Shown here one piece after another: positions 10,873-21,859 of a stretch of DNA of 64,000 bases. This DNA comes from Plutella xylostella (taxonomy: Eukaryota; Arthropoda; Insecta; Lepidoptera; Plutellidae). Positions within the stretch are counted from its first letter, which is position 1. Every line of letters starts with the position of its first letter. The translations under genes were made by a program, and so were the position numbers. The stretch is from positions 6,949,001 to 7,013,000 of the forward strand of contig NC_064008.1 in NCBI RefSeq assembly GCF_932276165.1, in the 5' to 3' direction. The notes below the pieces were generated by a model that was not told the origin of the DNA, did no database searches, and saw only the letters and a program-made list of their open reading frames with translations.

Positions 10873-11522
10873 TATATGTCGCAGGCAACTGGTTTAATCT
10901 CCTGTTTGATTGAACCACTAGCCCGTTCATTGGATGGCGCTATTCAGTTGTATGACTAAAGGACAACTCGTCAAGTCGTTGATTGTAACGTTCGACGTCT
11001 TGACTGAACGTCATTCAGCGAAGTCGTTGAATGGGATATAGTATAGCAACTTTGTAATGTCTGGTTAGGGTGAACATCACAAGACAAGAGTCAACAAAAA
11101 GACTATGTTACAAAGCTCTCATCTCACAAATTAACTAAACAATAACAATAAACGTACCTTCATATTGTTGTTCATAATTATCCAGTTTCGCCACTTTTTT
11201 TCTTTGAAACTATCCGCCCGCGGCATAATAACAGGCAAATCCATGTTGTCACACTATTTTAACACAAATAACGCACTTTAAAGCTAATTTATTTGCAAAA
11301 AACTAACAATATAGGTGCTTTTTCTGTCAGCTGTTAGCTGTTAGACGCCATATTTGTTTTATTCACCACCTGACTGATTTTAAGTCAGCTAACTAGTTGG
11401 ACGTTTTGTGACGCTTGTACAATCAACGTTCGGCCTAGTCATACAACTGAACAGCGCCATCCAATGAACGGGCTAGTGGTTCAATCAAACAGGAGATTAA
11501 ACAAGTTGCCTGCGACATATAT
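10873..11522. mobile_element. long-TIR non-autonomous element, 0.65 kb
   Basis: The left end 'tatatgtcgcaggcaact' is mirrored at the right by 'acaagttgcctgcgacatata'-type sequence. The arms pair almost perfectly for about 85 bp through 'cctgtttgattgaaccacta' and 'cgttcattggatggcgct'. The central ~480 bp has no open frame. The flanking TATA on both sides may be part of a TA duplication. Confidence 0.8.
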
Positions 11523-12018
11523 AATAAATAAAATAACGGTTCTGTATTTTGCCCTTCCTCTACGGATGCCTAAAAAGAACAAATTATTTCTCAAACACAA
11601 GCAATCTCGTTCTTACAAAGTCAAGAAGCATCTTTATTTATGAATTGTGAGTAGACGGCAGCAAAATTATCCCCGTGTTGGGTCGAGAATGTGGTATGCT
11701 TTGCATATTTTAGTTTTGCATAAAATATGACGGTATCATCCATAGAAGCAGATTTTTATGCAGATATATTTCGAGTTTGTCCATTTGAGGGCAATGAAAA
11801 TGTAAATTTTGCCCAGTTCTGCTCACCATTTTATCGTGAATGTATCCGTCGCCTTTATTACGATAATAACTGCAGTGGGTGGGTGGACCGCTAGCTTTCT
11901 GTAACAATGGAGAAAATAATGTAATGTAAATATTGGTACTTACTCGTATTAAAAAATAGAATAGAATAGAATATCGCTTTATTGAACACCACATAAATCA
12001 GACATACAAAAAACATAC

Positions 12019-14506
12019 ACCTGCGTGAAGTTAGCAGCCTAAAGTTAGCAGCCTATGAATATGCGACCAAATTAAGATGGTCACTTCACTCATCCTGTTC
12101 TTATTCAATTAAAACGTATGCAAAGGCTTACGTTGTGTATAGTAGTAGTACTATATGCTAATAAAAATTTAATACAAACCAATATTGTCAAAATTACCAT
12201 AATTCTAACTTATTTAAATTAAAGTCAGCAGCCTAAATGGTCCATTTGTATGGAGACACCTGGAAGTTGTCCAGATGCCAGCATCTCACCTGGTTTATTT
12301 TGTGTGTTGTTTCATAAAAAAAGGCTGACAGAAGTTTCATTAACATTGAAAGAGGATAGCAGGGGTAGCCGGGCCACTTTATAACTGATTTTGGTGAAAA
12401 ATCGTCATTTTGTATGGAGACACCTGGAAGTTGTCCAGATGCCAGCATCTCACCTGGTTTATTTTGTGTTTTGTATCATAAGAAAAGGCTGACAGAAGTT
12501 TCATCAACATTGAAAGAGGATAACAGGGGTAACGGGACGAAAGAATGAAATAAAAAGTTAGCAGCCTAAATGGTGAATTTGTATGGGGGCACCTGGAAGT
12601 CGTCCAGATGCCAGCATCTCACCTAGTTTATTTTGTGTATATTCCCATAAACAAAGGCTGACAGAAGTTTCATCAACATTGAAAGAGGATAGCAGGGGTA
12701 GCCGGGCCATTTTATAACTGATTTTGGTGGAAAATCGTCATTTTGTATGGAGACACCTAGAAGTTGTCCAGATGCCAGCATCTCACCTAGTTTATTTTGT
12801 GTGTTGTTTCATAAGAAAAGGCTGACAGAAGCTTCTTCAACATTGAAAGAGGATAACAGGGGTAACGGGACGAAAGAATGAAATAAAAAGTTAGCAGCCT
12901 AAATGGTGAATTTGTATGGGTGCACCTGGAAGTCGTCCAGATGCCAGCATCTCACCTAGTTAATTTTGTGTATATTCCCATAAACAAAGGCTGACAGAAG
13001 TTTCATCAACATTGAAAGAGGATAGCAGGGGTAGCCGGGCCATTTTATAACTGATTTTGGTGGAAAATCGTCATTTTGTATGGAGACACCTGGAAGTTGT
13101 CCAGATGCCAGCATCTCACCTAGTTTATTTTGTGTGTTGTTTCATAAGAAAAGGCTGACAGAAGCTTCTTCAACATTGAAAGAGGATAACAGGGGTAACG
13201 GGACGAAAGAATGAAATAAAAAGTTAGCAGCCTAAATGGTGACTTTGTATGGGGGCACCTGGAACTCGTCCAGATGCCAGCATCTCACCTAGTTTATTTT
13301 GTGTATATTCCCATAAACAAAGGCTGACAGAAGTTTCATCAACATTGAAAGAGGATAGCAGGGGTAGCCGGGCCATTTTATAACTGATTTTGGTGGAAAA
13401 TCGTCATTTTGTATGGAGACACCTGGAAGTTGTCCAGATGCCAGCATCTCACCTAGTTTATTTTTTGTGTTGTTTTATAAGAAAAGGCTGACAGAAGCTT
13501 CATCAACATTGAAAGAGGATAACAGGGGTAACGGGACAAAAGAATGAAATAAAAAGTTACCAGCCTAAATGGTGAATTTGTATGGGGGCACCTGGAAGTC
13601 GTCCAGATGCCAGCATTTCACCTAGTTTATTTTGTGTGTTGTTTCATAAGAAAAGGCTGACAGATGTTTCATCAACATTGAAAGAGAAAAGCAGGGGTAG
13701 CCGGGCCATTTTATAACTGATTTTGGTGGAAAATCGTCATTTTGTATGGAGACACCTGGAAGTTGTCCAGATGCCAGCATCTCACCTAGTTTATTTTGTG
13801 TGTTGTTTCATAAGAAAAGGCTGACAGTAGCTTCATCAACATTGAAAGATGATAACATGGGTAACGGGACGAAAGAATGAAATAAAAAGTTAGCAGCCTA
13901 AATGGTGAATTTGTATGGGGGCACCTGGAAGTCGTCCAGATGCCAGCATCACCATTTAGGCTGCTAACTTTTTATTTCATTCTTTCGTCCCGTTACCCCT
14001 GTTATCCTCTTTCAATGTTGATGAAACTTCTGTCAGCCTTTTCTTATGATACAAAACACAAAATAAACCAGGTGAGATGCTGGCATCTGGACAACTTCCA
14101 GGTGTCTCCATACAAAATGACGATTTTTCACCAAAATCAGTTATAAAGTGGCCCGGCTACCCCTGCTATCCTCTTTCAATGTTAATGAAACTTCTGTCAG
14201 CCTTTTCTTATGAAACAACACACAAAATAAACCAGGTGAGATGCTGGCATCTGGACAACTTCCAGGTGTCTCCATACAAATGGACCATTTAGGCTGCTGA
14301 CTTTAATTTAAATAAGTTAGAATTATGGTAATTTTGACAATATTGGTTTGTATTAAATTTTTATTAGCATATAGTACTACTACTATACACAACGTAAGCC
14401 TTTGCATACGTTTTAATTGAATAAGAACAGGATGAGTGAAGTGACCATCTTAATTTGGTCGCATATTCATAGGCTGCTAACTTTAGACTGCTAACTTCAC
14501 GCAGGT
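12019..14506. mobile_element. foldback-type transposon (FB1), 2488 bp with ~557-bp inverted arms
   Basis: The element starts 'acctgcgtgaagttagcag' and ends with its complement. The arms (12019-12576 and 13951-14506) are near-identical inverted copies with only a few differences seen by eye. It is flanked by a perfect 9-bp duplication AAAACATAC (12010-12018, 14507-14515). An unoccupied copy of the target repeat at 2795-2936 confirms the junctions. Between the arms lies a direct tandem array (separate entry). No transposase frame is present. The 9-bp duplication with long, internally repetitive inverted arms fits foldback/Mutator-like elements; that class call is inference. Confidence 0.9.
12231..13950 (+). 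repeat. 333-bp tandem array inside FB1
   Basis: The phrase 'gcctaaatgg' recurs at 12231, 12565, 12897, 13230, 13563 and 13896, giving steps of 334, 332, 333, 333 and 333 bp. Each unit contains two related halves of about 167 bp, one with 'gggggcacctggaagtcgtc' and one with 'ggagacacctggaagttgtc', so the array is dimeric. It stops abruptly at 13950, where the inverted arm begins. Open frames across the array, on either strand, are repeat artefacts. Confidence 0.9.
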
Positions 14507-14589
14507 AAAACATACTTATAGACTAGAACTAATGTACAATAGGCGGCCTTATCGCTGAGAGCAATCTCTTACAGGCAACCTTATATATT

Positions 14590-14840
14590 GCGGAAACAAA
14601 GTGACAAATTATACCTACTTATCATACCTAATACTAATAAGGCTAATACTATAGCTACATAAATAAGTACTTACATAAGTTACATATTCTAACTAAAATA
14701 CCTACATACTATTATTTACATACATACAAACATACATACATCCCATCTTTATAAAACAAATACCTATAAAATATAGGTAGGTACTTGTGAATTTTGGGTG
14801 TTTGAAAGACGCAGCGTTAGAAGTATAATTAGTACACTGT
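14590..14840. other. anonymous AT-rich DNA with (CATA)n
   Basis: A short CATA/CAAA tract lies near 14718-14740. Nothing else is supported. Confidence 0.5.
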
Positions 14841-14843
14841 CTA

Positions 14844-14985
14844 AGGGCTTGTACACAAAACTGCGTTGCGACGTCGCATCGCAAGAACCTGCGTCAGTAA
14901 TCAAGCATTTGCCCTGAAAAACTGTCAAAAACAGTCGCAGATTTTTGCGATGCGACGTCGCAACGCAGTTTTGTGTACAAGCCCT
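14844..14985. repeat. palindromic MITE with ~41-bp arms (agggcttgtacacaaaa)
   Basis: The left arm 'agggcttgtacacaaaactg' is matched by its complement at the right end, through 'cgttgcgacgtcgcatcgcaa'. The loop is about 60 bp. It would form a strong hairpin if transcribed. No coding. Confidence 0.85.
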
Positions 14986-15099
14986 AAAGGTAAACGTCTA
15001 CCTTTAGGCATCGTACGAAACGGACGCAACGCATTCAGTAGTCCACTTCATCGGCATTGCCAAAACTATGGATTCACAGAAAAAAACCTAAAATCTTTT

Positions 15100-15495
15100 T
15101 TTATGACATAGAATATTTTTCAATATTACTATCGATATTATAAAAACTTTTCTTATCACATACATTTGGAAAACAGTGAGTTTTATCACAACAAACATAA
15201 GATTGTACCGGCACAAAACTGAATTTGTATTTGTATTTCCAAGAACATAATATTTTTCTTACAACTTCTAACACAATTTATCACCTGCTAAGAGTAAGAG
15301 AAAATGGTGTTATAAAATATGCACGCTTATACTCATCTTATACTTAGTGTACATCCGAAAGACTTTTTATTTCAGTTAAAACTATTCTTTACTCACTAGT
15401 CTGGTACCAATAATGTTTTCTGCACTTATACACTCGCCAGCTATGAAAAAGTTCCTGTGACAATAGCACCAAATTAGCTCCTAAAAGGAAAAGGA
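15100..15495. other. anonymous intergenic DNA
   Basis: No supported feature. Confidence 0.5.
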
Positions 15496-15499
15496 CTAT

Positions 15500-15647
15500 C
15501 CTTTTATTCGTAAAAAAGTTAATAAACGCTTTAGCTATTGAACTGTTCTGTCCCTCTCTGACAGAGAACAATTTGTTCTTTGACAGAGAGTGACAAAACA
15601 GTTCAATAGCTCTAAAGCGTCCACTAACTTTTTTATGAATAAGGGGT
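15500..15647. repeat. palindromic MITE (tattcgtaaaaaagtt family, copy 1)
   Basis: The arms 'tattcgtaaaaaagtt' and 'aacttttttatgaata' pair, with inner arms 'gctattgaactgttctgt' and 'acaaaacagttcaatagc'. A relative with the same layout is at 62507-62643. Confidence 0.8.
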
Positions 15648-15649
15648 TA

Positions 15650-16336
15650 AATGACCGCGATATAACGGATTTGAATTTTGCTGGTTGTTTTATTCATCAC
15701 AATGGAAACTACCTATATATTTTTTGAAACCTAAGAAATGCAAACGTTAGTGAAGCGCAAAAACTACAACTTTATCCAAGAAACCATATTCTTTGCCTTA
15801 AAACACACCCGATGGTATACAAAGTAAAATTTATAAAAAAACATACTATACATCTACATTTATCAAGTTTTCAGAAAGAGGCGACTTTGACTGTAGATTT
15901 TTCGAAAAAATATTATTATAACTTATCTTTATATAAATTAAGGGTGATAAAGTTCGTTGTCGTCAAACATTCTGACGCGTAAGCATTAGAATAAAATTAT
16001 TCGTAATATAACTTTTATCTACGCATTGAAAAATCAACTATTAATCCAAAACTTTTGAGTTGTCAACTGATTTTCAACGGTACAATACTTCGACATATTA
16101 TTATTGTAGCGAACTTCAAAAACACAAAGATCGATAAGACACAGCTTTGAATGACTACTACTTCGACAGACGTTTTTGTAAAGTATTTTTATAAATCACA
16201 CTTTCACCAGTCACTAACAAATTGTAAATACATTACATTATTCAGTGGGTATTTCACCGAAATTGTGCATTCATTTCGCATTTCGACACCCACAGTCGAC
16301 GCAAAGATAATAATTTAAGTTCCAATAGTGTTTCAT
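15650..16336. other. anonymous intergenic DNA
   Basis: No open frame of note, no inverted repeats and no RNA gene recognised. Confidence 0.5.
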
Positions 16337-16428
16337 TGCAAGTGAGTGGAGTTCCACTCCCGAGAGAGTGATAGCGAATAATATATTTTGGCGAGCGGGC
16401 TCAGCTTACAGAACCCCGGGGGTTACTC

Positions 16429-16553
16429 TATCTATACTGACGAAAAGCGAACGAACGAGAGCTGTCGTGCAATCGGCACGTTTAATAAAACGATATAGAG
16501 TCGTGGCTCGCGCAACAGCGTTCTGGAACTTAGTTTTTCGTTATATAGAGTGA
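16429..16553. repeat. MITE D (ggttactctat / atagagtgacc ends), uninterrupted copy
   Basis: The terminal 'ggttactctat' pairs with 'atagagtgacc'. The interior reads 'cgaacgaacgagagctgtcg' and 'caatcggcacgtttaat'. It serves as the empty-site reference for the copy at 51136-51449, which carries a LINE tail at this point. Confidence 0.7.
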
Positions 16554-16559
16554 CCCTCT

Positions 16560-17400
16560 GAACCTCTACGCATTGCGGTATTATGCAGAGAAATGTGTGA
16601 GTCTCGATACGAAACAGGATTTTTCAAGGGCGCTAAAAAGTTTATTTGAGATTCGTACGACAAAGAGATCAATAAATTCAATAATAAACACCTATTTAAC
16701 TACTCATAATGATTTTGGAATTTATCTGTTTAGGTATGTACTAAAGTCGCTTAGAATGACGATTGATTATGGGACCCATATGGTCAAAAACTAACCTGTA
16801 CTTCAAAACTTGCAATTGCAACGCTATTTATGGTTAGCGTAAGAAAATAAAAGTTTTTTTTTTCACGCACGAACCACGATTGGCTATTGGACGTTTGACG
16901 CCAGCCAGCCAGTGTTTTGTTTTATTGTTCCCCGATCGTTATTTGTTTCCAGCGCGTCGAACCATCTATGAGCTTGCTAAAAGCCAATTTATCGGATGTG
17001 CATTCGATAGTTATGCAAAATATAAACGCATAGAGATAGAATTAAACTGCAGTTTTCATTTTACTTTTTTGAACCGATGAAAATAAGTCTTTGATCAAAA
17101 ACGGCGGCTTATTCCGGAGTAGTGTTGTAACCATGAATTCAAGTGAATCTTTACGAGATAACAGAAAAACCTTTCCTAAAGAGAGGCCTAAGACCATTGA
17201 CTATATATTACTAGCGTAAGGACAGGCCCAACCGTTCTAGAAAATGACACGCTCGCGTTGGCCCTAAAATCTCATAAATCTGTCATAATTTGTATGAATT
17301 AGGACCAGCACGCGGGTGTCATTTGATTTTCACAAAACGTTCTGACGGGCGTATCCTTCCTTTTGAAATCATGGCTTAATACTCTGTCTTCGGCCTAGGT
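16560..17400. other. anonymous intergenic DNA
   Basis: Two short frames (16573-16794, 16880-17080) show no recognisable domain. Around 17225-17350 there is a weak inverted similarity ('aacgttctgac', 'cgttctagaa'), too degraded to name. Confidence 0.45.
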
Positions 17401-17429
17401 GAATCGGTCTGACGATTATCCTTTTAGAA

Positions 17430-17660
17430 ATCCATTCATAATAATATGCTCACGACTGTAATCCCGGAAAGGGTAGTCATCTTTGTAACCCACTACCAAA
17501 AGAGGGGTGTTATAAGTTAAACATGTCTGTGTATGTGCCTGTGGTAGCGTAGCTCCCAAATGGCTCAACAGATTTTTCGATTTGTTTTTTTGGGTCATAG
17601 GTGATATATTACCCCGAGTGTTCTTAGACATACTGTATCAAAATCAGCTCAGTCGTTCAA
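17430..17660 (-). repeat. degraded interspersed repeat with SINE-like 3' end
   Basis: The phrase 'atgctcacgactgtaatccc' with 'ggtagtca' is the complement of 20034-20068, where it ends in a (TATG)n tail. The rest is unassigned repeat-like sequence. Confidence 0.5.
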
Positions 17661-18890
17661 GATTTTAGCGGCTTTCAGTGTTGCATTATCTTACACTTAT
17701 TAAATAAATATTTTCGTAACACCACCACGACTTATTTTAGAAATGATTAAACTTATACATTACCTACCTATTATGTTATAAATTATAAAAGTCTACCTGT
17801 AATTACAATGTAACTCATAACCTACAAACCATTTATTATACTTAAGTATGAAATCACTACCTTAAATTCAGCACACACAAATTAAATAACATTATAATTA
17901 TTGATGGCCCACAGCGTTACAGTTATCATATGCAATGCAAATGTTGTGTTATTAAACTATGAAATACCAATAAATTTTAGTTATAATGTTATTTCAGCGA
18001 ATGTTAAAATGATATGAAACTTGGGATGAATTTTAAATACCTACCTTGTGATGATAATAATATTTAATTCCTCATAAACTTCAACTAAAATTTAAACGGG
18101 AACCTAATGAAATCTCTTTGTTTTGCAATTTTATGAAAATATTTTTAAATGGGTGGGCGGATTTAGATATATGTTATTATACCTGCGTAATACCTATTAT
18201 GTAACATAATACTGTTATGTAGTAGATAGATAACGATATTTATGTAATAATTCAGATTCATAAAAATATATTTGATACGTTTGACAGCTGCACAGCAACA
18301 GAAATCAAACATCGGGTAAAAATAGAAAATATCAATATAATAAACAATAAAAAATATCTGAATCATAATCCAACTAGGTATGGGTAATTTATGTAGATTA
18401 TAGTTTACATGATGATTAGACCACTGAACCACAACTAATCAGTATTATCAGCAGGTCTGTATCGACTTTATAAGCTATATTACCTAGATGATAGTGTTTA
18501 TTAGAATATACTAGAACACTCTGATATACCTATATGAAAATTAGTTTCTATTTGTAAGAAGACTTCAATTGTTAACATAAATTCTAAATTTCAATCATGT
18601 ATTTTATAAAAATTAGGCAATCTGATCTGATTAGAAAATCTGCCATTTTAAATATTGCTACGTTATCCCATTCTTTTCTAAGAATCAGTATAGCTTATCC
18701 ATAAGCTTGCAAAAAACCTTTCCACGCCGTCGATCCAATATAGCTATTTACGAAATTTGTGAACGAGCGTTAATGTAATAACTCCTTATCCTGTCCTTGT
18801 AGTCAATTCCCGAACGACCCAAGGACACGGGTAGCGAGTATTTGATTACACGTACTTTATCAAAAATCGTATAGAAAGGGGGTTCTTACT
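17661..18890. other. anonymous AT-rich intergenic DNA
   Basis: No supported feature. The 89-codon minus frame at 18163-18432 is low-complexity and hydrophobic and is treated as chance. Confidence 0.5.
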
Positions 18891-18897
18891 GCCAGTT

Positions 18898-19029
18898 TCT
18901 ATAACTATATCTATCTATAACTGGTAGTTACTTTCAAACGATTTTGACAGATTGTTACTTCTGATTATGTCAAAATCGTATGAAAGTAACTACCAGTTAT
19001 GGATAGATAGAGATATAGAAACTGGCAGT
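18898..19029. repeat. palindromic MITE (actgccagtttctata)
   Basis: The end sequence 'actgccagtttctata' is complementary to 'tatagaaactggcagt'. The inner arms 'ataactggtagttactttc' and 'gaaagtaactaccagttat' also pair, leaving a loop of about 30 bp. Confidence 0.85.
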
Positions 19030-19454
19030 TAGAGGTTATAAACTGCATGAATCTTGCAGGTAGATAGATAGATTGAAAAAAACATACTTTTGTACAATAC
19101 AGACACATGTTACACAGAAAGATTACATTAAGACTGAGATTACATACTTAAACAAATGACATTAATATAAAGACAAGCAATTTTATATAAGTAGGTATTT
19201 ATCATTATTCGACAAAGCTTTCTGGCTCAGCATAATGCTATGATTGATCACAGTGCTGGTATTCTACCAAGAGTACCAAGACCGACTGAGTGAGTGATAA
19301 AAAAGCTGCCGACAACAAAACAAATCGTTGGGTAACCTGTCTTTATCATAGCTACTATTTAGTTATAAGTACAACTATGTATACCTATCTGCCATTGTGA
19401 TTTGTTGTGTATGTATGAAAGTGGATCAAATGAACGCTTTATCTATCCATCTAA

Positions 19455-19655
19455 GGCCCGGGTCTCCTATCCTATTTACGCCGCAGGTCGCGTCCAGCGT
19501 CACGCCGTAGGCCGCGTCACGATGCTCACTACGTCTACGCGCCAACGTCGGCGTGCGAGGGAGACCGCATCAGTACATTTCTATAGTGAGCATCGTGACG
19601 CGGCCTACGGCGTGACGCTGGACGCGAAATACGGCGTAAATAGGAGACCCGGGCC
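19455..19655. mobile_element. GC-rich palindromic MITE with TAA target duplication
   Basis: The ends 'ggcccgggtctcctat' and the inverse pair, with inner arms 'cgcgtccagcgtcacgccg' and 'cggcgtgacgctggacgcg'. It is flanked by TAA (19452-19454, 19656-19658), as expected for PIF/Harbinger-type MITEs (family knowledge). Its base composition is far more GC-rich than its surroundings. The open frame 19402-19662 is a by-product. Confidence 0.85.
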
Positions 19656-19687
19656 TAAGTAAATATATAAAAGTGTGCAGGTGTTGT

Positions 19688-19934
19688 TGAAGCGTCCGTA
19701 GTCGAGCGGGCTTCAGTGATCGTAACTGATCACTGAGGTTAAGCAACAACTGACACGGTCAGCCATTGGATGGGTGACCGATTTCAAGTGGTTCTTTTCT
19801 GGACGCTTCCGTGCTTCGGACGGCACGTTAAGCCGTGGGTCCCGGTTGCTGCTTCGGCAGCAGTCGTTAAGCCTAGTTAGAGGCCTTCGGGCGGCTTGAA
19901 AACATCTGACAGTCGGGTTGCCCACTTACCCGAC
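19688..19934 (+). repeat. 5S rRNA-derived SINE (head and middle; 3' end missing)
   Basis: The head carries 'gatcactgaggttaagcaac' and 'ggatgggtgaccg'. These match the internal promoter half of insect 5S rRNA (box A 'gttaagcaac', box C 'ggatgggtgaccg'), which identifies a SINE3-type element. The head is followed by 'caagtggttctttt', 'cctagttagaggccttcggg' and 'catctgacagtcgggttgcc', shared with the complete minus-strand copy at 60028-60344. A ~60-bp extra segment near 19803-19865 interrupts this copy. The element stops at 'acccgacaac', before the 3' part. Confidence 0.9.
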
Positions 19935-20095
19935 AACTTGCATTGTACTCATTCAAAAACGGCGATACGGCTCGCGACCTATCACGTGAGTACAATGCAC
20001 AGCGAAAAGCGGGTGACTCGCTTGCGAGTCACCTCTGACTACCCCTTCGGGGATTACAGTCGTGAGCATATGTATGTATGTATGTATGTATGTGT
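19935..20095 (+). repeat. repeat with (TATG)n 3' tail
   Basis: An inverted arm pair 'attgtactcatt' / 'gtgagtacaat' surrounds 'ggcgatacggctcgcgacc', also found on the minus strand at about 62645-62710. The 3' end 'ggggattacagtcgtgagca' runs into (TATG)n at 20069-20093, like a SINE tail. Confidence 0.65.
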
Positions 20096-20210
20096 TGTAT
20101 AAACCACACATTCGTATTTGAAATTCAACTCTTACAATGCACTAATGAAAAACGACACAAAGTGGGTTTTTGTCCTCACATTTTATTTTTAAAAACAAAA
20201 ACCGGTGCTA

Positions 20211-20644
20211 TACAGGGTGTTGCCAAAAGATACTAAAGCTGCGTCCACACTGGGCCAACGAACGCCTACGGTTATCCCAACGATGGATATTAAATTTATC
20301 ATACATAATACAGGGCAGATTGCAGCAACGAAGGCCAACGAAACCCGTTCGTTGGCCTTCGTTGGGCCGGTGTGTACGCAGCTTAAGCCGAAACCTACAT
20401 GTGCAGCATGGTATATAGATATACCATGCTGCACATGTAGGTTTCCAAAAATAAAATCAGAATTTGAAAATTCTCGATTTTTACTTTCATTTTTCATAGA
20501 ACCGTTGGTCACGTGACTTTTTACTATGGAGAATGACATTTTTCTTCGCGAATTTTGAAATTCTGATTTAATTTTCGGGCTTAGATATACCATGCTGCAC
20601 ATGTAGGTTTCGGCTTAGTATACCCTTTTTGCAACACCCTGTAT
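20211..20644. repeat. MITE H (tacagggtgttgc family) with a nested MITE
   Basis: The terminal 'tacagggtgttgc' is mirrored by 'gcaacaccctgta'. The interior has 'catgctgcacatgtaggttt' in both orientations and 'cacgtgactttttactatgg'. Relatives are at 46897-47116 and 63489-63549, with partial copies near 30867, 38739 and 59943. A second element splits it (next entry). Confidence 0.85.
20237..20393. mobile_element. MITE nested in MITE H, TAA target duplication
   Basis: The ends 'agctgcgtccacac' and 'gtgtgtacgcagct' pair, with inner arms around 'ggccaacgaacg'. It is flanked by TAA (20234-20236, 20394-20396). Removing it restores 'tactaagccgaaa', the wording seen in other MITE H copies (e.g. near 30893). 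Confidence 0.85.
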
Positions 20645-20649
20645 AGTTG

Positions 20650-21690
20650 CCATAGTTTGCGTAGCAAATGACACCCGAGTCTATTTGGGTCGATCTGACC
20701 GCTTTAAATTTCCGCCGCCGTCCCACAGACCTATTGTTATAGGGTTGAATGAGCAGTGGTATTGTTTTAAGTGTTAAACTCAATTTCGCTAGTTTTGTAA
20801 CTAACATGCTATGTTTTAATAACATCATTGTTCAACTATTTTACGTGTCTGTTTCGAGGGAGGAATAAAGTTTTTTTTATAATAAATATGTATAGGTACA
20901 GGCCGTATTCAATACGGTAGTTTTAAGTAAAAAATGGCTGACTTAGGGGTCTATCTATCTATCATGGCGAGCTGATTTTCCGCATTTAGCCTCTAAGGTG
21001 GGCCATTATGCGTGAAATACCTATGGGGTGACTAGCTCTTAAGCCACCCAACCTGACTGAGGGGTCATTCTGATCATTTTTTGTCAAAAGAATTTGGATT
21101 TGGAAATTTGGGATAAATATGTATTTTTATTTTATTTATAATTATAAAAATATATTATATAAGTATATATAATTTTATAGCTCTTTAAATAGCGCTATTC
21201 ATTTTCTATCTAGTTATCATTTTCCCGCGATTTTGTTAAAGTACTTATAGTTTACTTTATATTTCTGCGACAAAAATATCTTAAAAATGTATGTAATTAA
21301 GGCTTAAAATGTGTCCTATGTTATTTGATAGAATAATTTAAAACACAAAAGCGAGCAAGAAAATGTGACACACGTTTGGAAATGGGTCGCGATAATCGAA
21401 TTAACTTTATTCTTATCTCGAAATGTTAAAAGCAAAATGTGATTTGGTGTATGCTTCGAATACGTGTCTTTTGTTATACCTTCATTTATGATTTAACTTA
21501 TGAGCAAAATTTACAAAATATGGTATAGTTACTAATTGCATAAAGGGTAGAATACTGTAAATAGGCAGTCAGTTACAGTCCACCATAAATTATTACTTTC
21601 ATTTTAGCTAGGTACCTATTTGGAATTTTTGGTTTTTCGGAATAACCCCCTCATTTACTTCGATAAAGGATATGACAAGAACCGATAACC
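20650..21690. other. anonymous AT-rich intergenic DNA
   Basis: No supported gene. Short frames only. Confidence 0.5.
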
Positions 21691-21699
21691 AATGGGCTA

Positions 21700-21855
21700 A
21701 ACATGTTCTGGAGTAGAGACTGCGAATAGGCAAACGTAGTGTAGGACGCCTTCCAGCTAGATAGGGAAGTATGCGAAAAGCTATAGATCGCATCCAGTGT
21801 CGTGCTTTGGGAGAGGCCTACGTACATCAGTAGACTGTTATAGGCTGACAATGAT
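21700..21855 (+). pseudogene. LINE ORF2 C-terminal relic
   Basis: Translating with tolerance for stops gives 'KRSVGRLPAR', then 'MRKAIDR', then 'ALGEAYVHQ', the C-terminal signature of a LINE ORF2 also seen at 47967-48110. It ends at 'ggctgacaatgatgacg', the usual (GAT)-rich tail. In-frame stops show that it is dead. Confidence 0.75.
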
Positions 21856-21859
21856 GACG

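Larger units (their letters stand above)
11955..14590 (-). repeat. LINE 3' tail split by the foldback element
   Basis: The pieces 11955-12018 and 14507-14590 together reproduce the reverse complement of the LINE tail at 2795-2936: (ATAGA)n, 'ctttattgaacaccacataa', then 'cttatagactagaacta' and 'aggcggccttat'. All 2.5 kb between them is the inserted element. Confidence 0.85.

Noticed and set aside
12231..13950. CRISPR-like or gene-encoding repeat array
   Set aside because: Units are 333 bp with no spacers, within a eukaryotic foldback element; the open frames come from the repeat.
19688..19800. 5S rRNA gene
   Set aside because: Only the second half resembles 5S; it is followed by a SINE body and is dispersed in several copies.
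20189..20602. 137-aa and 103-aa genes on opposite strands
   Set aside because: Both lie inside nested palindromic MITEs.
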